The notes: a model not told the origin generated them from the letters alone. A DNA stretch of 7,930 bases from an uncultured Paraprevotella sp. (GCA_900766785.1 CAAFWT010000121.1:1-7930); one strand, 5' to 3'; shown: positions 1-5,734, counted from the stretch's first letter. Made by a program: numbers and translations.

Positions 1-280
1 ACGAATTGTAGAATGTGCTGACATTGGTGTAGGTGTTAGTCTCAGGGTCAATGGCGCGACCAAAGTTGTACTGGCCTCCAATGTTTCCTTCTGCTGCAGG
101 TAGGAACGAACCAATTGCTCTTACCTTTTCTGCTTTATAGTCATCAAACCCTATGCTTTGCAGTCGCACCTCATGGTTATGCATGACAGCATACTGCATG
201 CATTCATCGACTGTCCATAGCTTTTGTGCCTGTGCTGTAAGGCAGATCGAAAATGATAATATGTACGCGAATCTTTTCAT
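1..280 (-). CDS. TolC-family outer-membrane efflux protein, N-terminal part (cut by the window edge)
   Basis: About 93 codons are visible from an ATG at 280-278 to the left edge, with no stop. The product starts with MKRF, a hydrophobic stretch and A-Q-A, a typical signal peptide with cleavage after about residue 18. The mature part begins QKLWTVDECMQYA, followed by HNHEVRLQSIGFDDYKAEK and then GQYNFGRAIDPETNTYTN. The 'W-T-x-x-E-C-x-x-Y-A' opening and the 'NFGRxIDPxTNTY' segment are characteristic of Bacteroidota TolC-like proteins. TolC trimers form the outer-membrane channel and periplasmic tunnel of tripartite efflux or type I export machines. The gene is divergent from the two-component operon at 484, so the membrane-fusion and transporter partners would be expected beyond the left edge. 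The family call is good; the substrate cannot be told. Confidence 0.85.
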   Translation of the reverse strand, partial: MKRFAYILSFSICLTAQAQKLWTVDECMQYAVMHNHEVRLQSIGFDDYKAEKVRAIGSFLPAAEGNIGGQYNFGRAIDPETNTYTNVSTFYNS

Positions 281-356
281 CTTGCTGATTTTTGTACTGC
301 AAAATTGCAATCATGGTCACAAATAACAATGGATTTGTACCTCGCCAAAGTACGAT

Positions 357-402
357 TGTATTAAAACAATACACTTTTCTGTATTAAAACAATACACTTT
401 TC
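357..402. promoter_or_regulatory. Tandem palindromic operator: two copies of a 23-bp repeat, each holding TGTATT-N5-AATACA
   Basis: Positions 357-379 and 380-402 are identical 23-bp direct repeats with no spacer. Each starts with a perfect 17-bp inverted repeat, TGTATT-aaaac-AATACA (357-373 and 380-396), followed by CTTTTC. The 23-bp period puts the two sites about two helical turns apart, as expected for two dimers bound side by side on one face of the DNA. The block lies in the divergent gap between the tolC-like gene (start 280) and the response regulator (start 484). It is about 85-125 bp upstream of the putative regulator promoter. The best candidate binder is the Fis-type response regulator encoded next door; that assignment is inference. 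Confidence 0.75.
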
Positions 403-467
403 GTGCCTAAACCTGCGTAAACCATATTTTTTAACCACTTCCCGCTGATTTACGTCCGAAAGAACAT

Positions 468-475
468 TACCTTTG
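468..475 (+). promoter_or_regulatory. Bacteroidota -7 element (TACCTTTG) of the response regulator operon
   Basis: TACCTTTG is a perfect match to the Bacteroidota primary sigma factor -7 consensus TAnnTTTG. Only 8 bases separate it from the ATG at 484, so transcription would start at or within a few bases of the start codon and the mRNA would be nearly leaderless. The expected -33 TTTG is poor: GCTG at 444-447 has the right 20-bp spacing. A weak -33 fits a promoter needing an activator, which could act from the palindromes upstream; that is inference. Confidence 0.6.
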
Positions 476-483
476 CAAGCATT

Positions 484-1005
484 ATGGCAAAATACGGAAC
501 AATACTCGTTGTAGATGACAATACGTCTATCTTTACAACACTTGAAATATGCCTGGATGGTGTGTTTGACCGCATACTGACACTTACTAAACCAGAAAAG
601 ATACTAACCACATTGGAGCAGGAGTCAGTTGACATCATTCTGCTCGATATGAACTTCTCCCTTGGCGTTAATAATGGACAGGAGGGATTGTTGTGGGTGC
701 AGGCAGTTCATCGCCGCCATTCTGATATTCCTATTGTACTGATGACTGCATACGCAGATGTGAAACTTGCTGTCAAAGGATTGAAGAGTGGTGCCGTTGA
801 TTTCGTCACTAAGCCTTGGGATAACCACGAACTTGTCCGTGTATTGAAGGATGCCATCGATGCCAATACCGAGGTCATACCTTTGGAAAAGATGGAAGAA
901 GAACATGTGCGCAAGGTGGTTGACAAATGCCATGGCAACATCAGCAAGGCAGCAGAACTACTTGAGATTTCCCGTCAAAGACTATACAAAAAGTTAGGCA
1001 AATGA
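484..1005 (+). CDS. Response regulator: receiver domain plus Fis-type helix-turn-helix, without an AAA+ domain (PrrA/RegA-like layout)
   Basis: This 173-residue cytoplasmic response regulator has a complete receiver domain at about residues 4-120. The acidic pair is D11-D12, the phospho-acceptor is D55 in 'IILLDMNF', and the switch residues are T88 and K110 (in 'TKPWDN'). After a short linker, residues about 135-172 form a Fis-type helix-turn-helix ('VRKVVDKCHGNISKAAELL', then 'SRQRLYKKLGK'). The receiver, including the extra loop after D55 ('GVNNGQEGL') and the PWDN segment, resembles the receivers of Bacteroidota NtrC-like sigma-54 regulators, but the central AAA+ ATPase is absent. The protein therefore has the architecture of the PrrA/RegA/ActR group and should act as an ordinary DNA-binding regulator, not a sigma-54 activator. 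Its stop overlaps the kinase start (ATGA), so the two are translationally coupled. Receiver and HTH calls are firm; the regulon is inferred only from the neighbouring efflux gene. Confidence 0.9.
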   Translation: MAKYGTILVVDDNTSIFTTLEICLDGVFDRILTLTKPEKILTTLEQESVDIILLDMNFSLGVNNGQEGLLWVQAVHRRHSDIPIVLMTAYADVKLAVKGLKSGAVDFVTKPWDNHELVRVLKDAIDANTEVIPLEKMEEEHVRKVVDKCHGNISKAAELLEISRQRLYKKLGK

Positions 1006-1850
1006 CAATAGTTGTGGTTTTCATCATTGTCCTAATCCCAGCTGGTATGGTGTTCTTTTTTCACCACCAGAACAAACTGAAGTTACGCGCCCGACTGATG
1101 CGTGAAGCTGTAAGAAACCATGAGTTTACGTTTCATCTACCAGTCAAAGGACTATTCTACGGAGAAAAGGCATTGCAAGAGGCACTGAATGATCTTGGAC
1201 AAGACATCAATAAGCTGGTGGCACAGAAGGAAGTGGAATCATGGCAAAAGCTTACGCGTGTGCTTACTCATGAAATAATGAATGTTAGCACTCCTATCCA
1301 GAGTATTAGCCAGGCATACCTTGAACACCCAAAGGTTGTAGGTACATCGTTAGAGAAGGGTGTTCGTGCCATCAATGATGCTGCTGGCAACCTTGTCACC
1401 TTTGTGGACAGTTATCGCAAGCTAACTCAGCTTCAGGAACCTGTAATCTCAACTCTCCGACTGAAAGACTTCCTTGAAGGGATTACGGAATTATATCACA
1501 ATATAACCTGGGAAATAGGTATTCCTGCCGATACTGTCCTTGACACGGATGGATCACTCCTGCGCCAGGTCATCGTCAACATCATCAAAAATGCAGCCGA
1601 AGCTGGTGCCAAGAACATAGAATGCACATGGCGTGACTCTGCCCTTCGCATCAGCAATGACGGAACACCTATTCCTGCAGAGGTCAGGAGGGACATCTTC
1701 ATCCCATTCTACACCACTAAAAGTACAGGTACAGGCATAGGTCTTGCGCTATCGCGACAAATCATGACCATGCTGGGTGGCTCGCTTGAACTCTCAGAAA
1801 AAGCAGATGCGGGCTATCACGCAACTTTTATTCTAAAATTTGAGCAATAG
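1002..1850 (+). CDS. Membrane-anchored sensor histidine kinase, short form without a recognisable sensor domain
   Basis: This 282-residue protein is the cognate kinase of the regulator upstream, sharing a 4-bp ATGA overlap with it. Residues about 2-20 form a single membrane segment, followed by a basic, helical stretch. The dimerisation/phosphotransfer region contains 'SWQKLTRVLTHEIMNVSTPIQS' in two adjoining parts with phospho-acceptor H90, an NtrB-like H-box. The ATP-binding domain is intact: N-box N193/N197 in 'VNIIKNAAEAG', G1 'SNDGTPIP' (about 218-225), F-box 'IFIPFYTTKS' (232-241) and G2 'GTGIGLALS' (243-251). There is no periplasmic domain between two membrane segments, no HAMP and no clear PAS; about 60 residues lie between the membrane and the H-box. 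It probably senses through the membrane, the short linker or a partner protein. Catalytic function looks complete; the signal is unknown. Confidence 0.9.
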   Translation: MTIVVVFIIVLIPAGMVFFFHHQNKLKLRARLMREAVRNHEFTFHLPVKGLFYGEKALQEALNDLGQDINKLVAQKEVESWQKLTRVLTHEIMNVSTPIQSISQAYLEHPKVVGTSLEKGVRAINDAAGNLVTFVDSYRKLTQLQEPVISTLRLKDFLEGITELYHNITWEIGIPADTVLDTDGSLLRQVIVNIIKNAAEAGAKNIECTWRDSALRISNDGTPIPAEVRRDIFIPFYTTKSTGTGIGLALSRQIMTMLGGSLELSEKADAGYHATFILKFEQ

Positions 1851-1959
1851 TTGATATCTTTGAAGATACCTAATCAAGTAGAAACATCTGAGCAAACCGT
1901 CACCCTAAATCAGGGAAGTGGTACAGCAACAATATGTGTATAGAGCGAGCAGAAATCCC

Positions 1960-1979
1960 AGAAGATGACTGCATCTTCT
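1960..1979. other. Perfect 8-bp hairpin AGAAGATG-ACTG-CATCTTCT
   Basis: The arms 1960-1967 and 1972-1979 are exact reverse complements around a 4-base loop. No T run follows on either strand, so it does not look like a standard intrinsic terminator. It lies in the gene-free convergent region, 22 bases before a second, longer hairpin, and could be part of a structured RNA or a 3' end. Confidence 0.45.
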
Positions 1980-2001
1980 AATCAGAAAAGTAATGTAAAT
2001 C

Positions 2002-2026
2002 TGGCAATAGTAAGGTATTATTGCCA
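2002..2026. terminator. Hairpin with an 11-bp stem, possible bidirectional transcription end
   Basis: TGGCAATA (2002-2009) pairs exactly with TATTGCCA (2019-2026). Pairing continues inward through one G-U and two further pairs (2010-2012 with 2016-2018), leaving a 3-base loop. It sits between convergent genes, as a shared terminator would. On the minus strand, downstream of nspC, a T-rich but interrupted tract follows (GATTTACATTACTTTT); on the plus strand there is none. It is about 155 bp beyond the nspC stop. The structure is clear; the terminator role is tentative. Confidence 0.35.
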
Positions 2027-2048
2027 ATAATCCATTCAAATAACCTAT

Positions 2049-2111
2049 ATGACAAACAACAAGAAAGGAAATCTCTGGATATTGATACTAGGCTGTTTGA
2101 AAGCATATTAA
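2049..2111 (+). other. Very short reading frame with a lipoprotein-type signal sequence
   Basis: The 20-codon frame starting at ATG 2049 reads MTNNKKGN, then LWILILGC, then LKAY and stop. A basic start, a hydrophobic core and ILGC at the end resemble a lipoprotein signal with its lipidated cysteine, leaving only CLKAY after cleavage. The same frame continues past the TAA with a second short frame (2118-2165, MIYWRLSDGQ...). This could be the remnant of a lipoprotein gene, a real micro-lipopeptide, or chance. No promoter or ribosome-binding evidence decides it. Confidence 0.2.
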
Positions 2112-2181
2112 AGGAAAATGATCTATTGGAGGTTATCTGACGGACAAACGGAGAAGGAGCAGTAACAGGGACGGAGAGGGA

Positions 2182-3351
2182 TTAGTCCATACGGTCGCGG
2201 TAATCCTCATAGGTATAGCTGCGCAAGACCTCTTCTGTGCCGTTAGTATGCTGAAGCACAATAGAGGGATGAGGGATTCCGTTGAACATATTGGTCTTCA
2301 CGGTGGTATAATGCAGCATATCCTCGAAGATGACCTCCTGCCCTATCTCTAAAGGAGCATCGAAGAGCCAGCAACCCATAAAGTCGCCACTCAGGCAACT
2401 GTTGCCACCGAGGCGATATACATGCCCTAGCAAGGAAGGACTGGTGAGATTATTCTGTGCCTCTTGCCATACATATTCGGCAGGAAGAGATTCGGCCCCA
2501 CGCACCACTGGCTGATAGGGCATCTCCAGACAGTCGGGCATGTGACAGGTGAAGGACACGTCCAGAATGGCAGTCCTAACACCATGATTCTCTACCACGT
2601 CCACAACATGAGAAACCAAGCAGCCAGTCTGCCAGGCAAAGGCACTACCTGGTTCAAGAATCAACTGGAGATGAGGGTAACGTTCCTTGAGCGAACGTAA
2701 AATCTGTATCAGGAGAGAGACATCATAGTCCTTGCGTGTCATCAGATGACCACCACCCAGATTGAGCCACTTGATCTGAGAAAACCACCGGCTAAATTTC
2801 TCTTCCAGATGAACGAGTGTGTTCTGGAGAGCCTGGGCGCTGCTCTCACAATGACAATGACAATGGAAACCTTCCACTCCTGCAGGAAGCGTATGGGGCA
2901 ACTGGCTAGCAAGTACACCGAAACGGCTTCCTGGAGCACAGGGATTATAGAGCTCGGTCTCTATCTCACTATATTCGGGATTGACACGAAGGCCCATACT
3001 TACGCGATGATCCTTATAGTCAAGGACCTGCGGAGCGAAACGCTCATATTGCGTAAGTGAGTTGAAGGTGATGTGACCACTGCAACGGAGTATCTCAGGA
3101 AAATCCTCCTGAGTATATGCCGGACTGTAGGTATGGGCCAGAGAACCAAACTCCTCAAGGGCCAATCGTGCCTCGTAAGGGCTACTGGCCGTAGTGTGGG
3201 AGATATATTCGCGCATGATGGGAAATGTCTTCCACAGAGCATAAGCCTTGAAAGCAAGGATTATCTCTGCTCCACTCTCCTGGGCCACCCGACGGATAAG
3301 GTCAAGGTTTCGGCGCAGGAGGGATTCCGAGAGGAGGTAATAGGGCTTCAT
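2182..3351 (-). CDS. nspC: Carboxynorspermidine/carboxyspermidine decarboxylase
   Basis: This 389-residue PLP enzyme of the alanine-racemase-fold (type III) decarboxylase family catalyses the last step of the alternative polyamine pathway, decarboxylating carboxyspermidine (or carboxynorspermidine) to spermidine (or norspermidine) in the cytoplasm. In Bacteroidota the product is normally spermidine. Visible features in order: PLP-binding lysine K35 in 'LAFKAYALW'; the histidine cluster 'GFHCHCHCES' (161-170); phosphate-binding 'NLGGGH' (197-202); 'EPGSAFAWQTG' (233-243); the family-specific 'CHMPDCLEMPY' (269-279); and 'GGNSCLSGDFMG' (315-326) with the conserved catalytic cysteine C319. Length is normal for NspC and it appears intact. 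The ATG lies 3 bp after the stop of the PCMD-protein gene, so it is probably co-transcribed with the two envelope genes upstream. The carboxyspermidine dehydrogenase partner is not in the window. A hexanucleotide repeat encodes the H-C-H-C-H-C stretch. Confidence 0.95.
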   Translation of the reverse strand: MKPYYLLSESLLRRNLDLIRRVAQESGAEIILAFKAYALWKTFPIMREYISHTTASSPYEARLALEEFGSLAHTYSPAYTQEDFPEILRCSGHITFNSLTQYERFAPQVLDYKDHRVSMGLRVNPEYSEIETELYNPCAPGSRFGVLASQLPHTLPAGVEGFHCHCHCESSAQALQNTLVHLEEKFSRWFSQIKWLNLGGGHLMTRKDYDVSLLIQILRSLKERYPHLQLILEPGSAFAWQTGCLVSHVVDVVENHGVRTAILDVSFTCHMPDCLEMPYQPVVRGAESLPAEYVWQEAQNNLTSPSLLGHVYRLGGNSCLSGDFMGCWLFDAPLEIGQEVIFEDMLHYTTVKTNMFNGIPHPSIVLQHTNGTEEVLRSYTYEDYRDRMD

Positions 3352-3354
3352 GTA

Positions 3355-4308
3355 TCAATAGACAAGCCTTACGTTATCTATCCAGAGGGTGTTGCCGATG
3401 GTGCCCACATAAGCACCTCCATGGCTACTGTCAAACTTGACCACGATGTGGGTGGGAGTCTCGTTGGCACTGGCCCATCCTTCTTCCACCACAGGCACCA
3501 ATTTACCCTTGCTGTTCTTGGCATAAAAGACACGGTCGCCTGTGATCAAGCCCATCCATCCCTTATAATAGCTCTCACGTGAGATATCGCCATAGTGGAT
3601 AGGGAACTCATGGTTTTCCACCCATCCATTACTATTTTCTGCAAAACGATGGCGCATGGTACCTACACGCAATGCATGGATGTTGCCATCCTCATCCTCC
3701 CAACGCTTTTGCAACAGGCAGGTGGCTTCGCCCATGTCCTTGCCGGGAATGGTTTTTCTCTTGCTGAAACCTGTTTCACGTATGCGTCCGGTGTCACCGG
3801 GAGAATAGTATTTATAGTCAAACTTGAGCGCTTTGGGCTTGCGAGTGAAGGGAATGCCAACACTCATCTTGGACATAGGATTGGAACTGCTGGTGATGGG
3901 TTCCACCATGGTGCCCGTATAGATACTGCCTGCAGCCAGGACACTAATGTTGACTATTCCTATGGCCTTGCATTTCACGATATGGGTATACAGCTTGGCG
4001 CACTTGCCATGACCAGGATGCTCGTCGGGATAGACGCTTACGTTGGTTTTCACAATGCCACACACCTTGGCATACACATTGCTGTTTGCCCAAGGGCATC
4101 CTCCCTGATTGGTGAAAGCTCTCTGGCCATCGAAAGTACCTGTGGGGCCCACTTCATAGAGAGTCTGATACTTACCACCCACCAGCACACTCTCATGTAT
4201 GTTACGTGTAATCCATGTATTGAAATCACCATACTTCAACATTTCTTCGTCTGCGTAAGCACCGATAGCCAGCATGGCCAACATACATACAAGAATTGTC
4301 TTTTTCAT
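3355..4308 (-). CDS. Exported PCMD-domain protein (putative carbohydrate metabolism domain)
   Basis: Starting at ATG 4308, the product has 317 residues and a clear signal peptide, MKKTILVCMLAMLAIGAYA, with likely type I cleavage before DEEM. An in-frame ATG at 4329 would add seven residues (MYIIIRG) ahead of it; the later start gives the textbook signal peptide and is preferred. AGAGGA immediately abuts that ATG, too close to be a good Shine-Dalgarno site. The mature part has no lipobox. It matches the PCMD pattern: 'HPGHGKCAKLYT' (98-109), 'ISVLAAGSIYTGTM' (121-134), 'RKPKALKFDYKYYSP' (156-170) and the ending 'GNTLWIDNVRLVY' (305-317). PCMD is a beta-sandwich domain common in Bacteroidota exported proteins, thought to relate to carbohydrate binding or metabolism, without an established reaction. 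It sits between the Omp85-like gene (38 bp upstream) and nspC (3 bp downstream) on the same strand. Confidence 0.8.
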   Translation of the reverse strand: MKKTILVCMLAMLAIGAYADEEMLKYGDFNTWITRNIHESVLVGGKYQTLYEVGPTGTFDGQRAFTNQGGCPWANSNVYAKVCGIVKTNVSVYPDEHPGHGKCAKLYTHIVKCKAIGIVNISVLAAGSIYTGTMVEPITSSSNPMSKMSVGIPFTRKPKALKFDYKYYSPGDTGRIRETGFSKRKTIPGKDMGEATCLLQKRWEDEDGNIHALRVGTMRHRFAENSNGWVENHEFPIHYGDISRESYYKGWMGLITGDRVFYAKNSKGKLVPVVEEGWASANETPTHIVVKFDSSHGGAYVGTIGNTLWIDNVRLVY

Positions 4309-4346
4309 TCCTCTAATTATTATATACATATTTATATTATACGGGG

Positions 4347-5621
4347 TCAGAATGCTTCACTCATATTGAACTCTACACCTGGCTTATTGCGGGTGAGTCC
4401 GAAGTCAACACGCAGATTCACATTCTTCTTGAATTCCCATCTTACTCCTATTCCTGCATTGGGCAGAATCTGGTGGAAATAGATGTGTTTGAAGTCGGGA
4501 AAAGCATTGGAAGCTCCAGCAAAGACAGCCATGCCGAAACGTTTCCAGAGATGCTGACGCCATTCCACCTGACCTTCCATCAAGAGTTTGTCGCGATAGC
4601 GTCCTTCGTAATATCCACGCATATGACTACCTTCGCCCACCATGGCAAGCATGGTCCAAGGCACCTTATCACCATAGTTGAACATGCCGTGGGCTTCCAT
4701 GGCCAGGATGTCTCCCTTCCACGCTCTGCGATAAGCCGAATAGGTAAACTCCGTACGCATGAATTTGCTGCCCTTCTGCAGTTCGGGATAGAACATCTGT
4801 GTCACCCTCAGATAATTGCCTCGTGAGGCATTGGTGGCCACATCGCGACTGTCATACTGGAACACGAGACCGATACCTGTGGAGAGAACCTCTGTGCTCT
4901 GTCCGTACAAAAGGTCGGGGCGCTCCATATCACGAGCATTTAAATTGTTGATTTCCACCTGCGGACCGACATAGAGGTTGTTGGCCACCCTGAAGACATA
5001 ATCTCCACGGAAATAGAGCTGCATGGCATCATACGAACTTTGCAGAGCGTCGTTGATTCCATTCTTGTAACCTATACCCCAAAAGTCGGTGGGCTGACGC
5101 TTGAATCGTGCCTTGTATGACCATCTCTGACTGTCGTGGCGCATATAGTTGTTGCCATTCAAGGTAAGCAGATACATGCCAGTGACATAGATGGAGAAGA
5201 AGGCATTGATATTACTTCGCTGAAGCAGGGAGTCGGTCCTGTCCCAGGAATAGAGACCACTCACACCACCTCCTATACCCAGACTGGTGGTTTTACTGTA
5301 AGACGGTCCTGCCAGAATGCCACAGTCGAATCGCTTGTTACGTCCTTTATTGCTATTTTGGAAATAACGCTTGAGCCACCCAAAGGCTTGTTTCTTGCGA
5401 ACGGGCTGCTTGAGGATGCTGCCCGACATCAGCATCTCGTTGAGTCGCATCAGACTGCTGTCGGTGCTGGGTGTGGCCAACAGAGTATCATATTCGTTAC
5501 AGGTTTCCGCAGCGGCTTCACGGCCGTTGTGGACATCATCATATGAGCTATTCATGCTCCATGCACTTGGGCTGCCAAGTACAAGCATGAGACATGTCAG
5601 AAGGGTCATTTGAGTTTTCAC
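4347..5621 (-). CDS. Omp85/BamA-TamA-like outer-membrane beta-barrel without POTRA domains
   Basis: This 424-residue protein has a signal peptide (about 1-22, ending SAWS) and ends in phenylalanine, as outer-membrane barrels usually do. Residues about 23-95 are a soluble, low-complexity segment with no recognisable POTRA repeat. From about 96 on, the surface-antigen (Omp85 barrel) domain appears: 'FDCGILAGPSYSKTTSLGIG' region (98-117), 'FWGIGYKNG' (180-188), 'QYDSRDVATNASRGNYLRV' (255-273) and 'GEGSHMRGYYEGRYRDK' (329-345), whose MRGY (334-337) corresponds to the conserved VRGF/Y motif of the lid loop. Such POTRA-less barrels are frequent in Bacteroidota and have no settled function. The GTG at 5621 is chosen because it supplies the basic N-region (MKTQM); the alternative ATG at 5609 gives a signal peptide with no positive charge. 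It is the first gene of the likely operon with the PCMD gene and nspC. Confidence 0.85.
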   Translation of the reverse strand: MKTQMTLLTCLMLVLGSPSAWSMNSSYDDVHNGREAAAETCNEYDTLLATPSTDSSLMRLNEMLMSGSILKQPVRKKQAFGWLKRYFQNSNKGRNKRFDCGILAGPSYSKTTSLGIGGGVSGLYSWDRTDSLLQRSNINAFFSIYVTGMYLLTLNGNNYMRHDSQRWSYKARFKRQPTDFWGIGYKNGINDALQSSYDAMQLYFRGDYVFRVANNLYVGPQVEINNLNARDMERPDLLYGQSTEVLSTGIGLVFQYDSRDVATNASRGNYLRVTQMFYPELQKGSKFMRTEFTYSAYRRAWKGDILAMEAHGMFNYGDKVPWTMLAMVGEGSHMRGYYEGRYRDKLLMEGQVEWRQHLWKRFGMAVFAGASNAFPDFKHIYFHQILPNAGIGVRWEFKKNVNLRVDFGLTRNKPGVEFNMSEAF

Positions 5622-5626
5622 GGCTG

Positions 5627-5657
5627 CAAAGATACTGAAAAATCAAGGGAGCACATT
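5627..5657 (-). promoter_or_regulatory. Promoter of the Omp85-PCMD-nspC operon
   Basis: On the minus strand TATCTTTG (5634-5627) is a perfect TAnnTTTG -7 element. Nineteen bases further upstream lies AATG (5657-5654), a partial match to the -33 TTTG. Only five bases separate the -7 element from the GTG start at 5621, so the transcript is leaderless or nearly so if GTG is used, or has a leader of about 10 bases if translation begins at ATG 5609. Confidence 0.6.
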
Positions 5658-5686
5658 GTCAGAAAGGGGAAATATCAGTACTTTTG
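5655..5686 (+). promoter_or_regulatory. Promoter of fbp
   Basis: TACTTTTG (5679-5686) matches TAnnTTTG perfectly, and ATTG (5655-5658) sits exactly 20 bases upstream as a good -33 element. Transcription should start near 5691-5693, giving a leader of about 75 bases before the fbp ATG. The -33 element overlaps that of the divergent promoter on the other strand. Confidence 0.65.
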
Positions 5687-5734
5687 CAAGGAATTGCGGT
5701 ACAATTTAGAAGAAAAGGCAAAAATGCCTGAGTT

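Larger units (their letters stand above)
1851..2181. other. Convergent intergenic region without a clear gene
   Basis: This 331-bp gap lies between the converging kinase gene and nspC. Just after the kinase stop, TATCTTTG (1855-1862) is a perfect TAnnTTTG match on the plus strand and is itself the left part of the small palindrome TATCTT-TG-AAGATA (1855-1868). I find no good -33 element for it. Two perfect hairpins follow (1960-1979 and 2002-2026). A 20-codon frame at 2049-2111 encodes a lipoprotein-like signal sequence and then stops. No frame encodes a recognisable protein. A small RNA, a decayed gene or plain 3' UTR are all possible. Confidence 0.5.

Noticed and set aside
306..321. Sigma-54-like -24/-12 site upstream of the tolC-like gene (minus strand TGTGAC-N5-TTGCA)
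   Set aside because: One of the two essential -24 guanines is replaced by T, and the local response regulator has no AAA+ domain to activate sigma-54.
335..353. Possible -7 element for the tolC-like gene on the minus strand (GTACTTTGG)
   Set aside because: It has only one base between TA and TTTG instead of two, and no clear -33 element; too weak to list as a promoter.
1851..1943. Open stretch of 30 codons in the kinase frame after its stop
   Set aside because: The kinase is complete at its stop, the stretch has no start codon in a sensible place, and no family is recognisable.
1978..2106. 42-codon minus-strand frame after nspC, in a frame that stays open for 67 codons past the nspC stop
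   Set aside because: NspC already has its full family length and motifs, so this is not a lost C-terminus; the translation has no recognisable feature and overlaps the two hairpins.
3073..3582. 169-codon plus-strand open frame
   Set aside because: It is antisense to nspC and the PCMD gene, both of which have clear family motifs; no independent coding sign.
3595..4482. 295-codon plus-strand open frame
   Set aside because: It lies entirely opposite the PCMD gene and the end of the Omp85-like gene, and its translation has no domain or signal pattern; it is a shadow of the real minus-strand genes.
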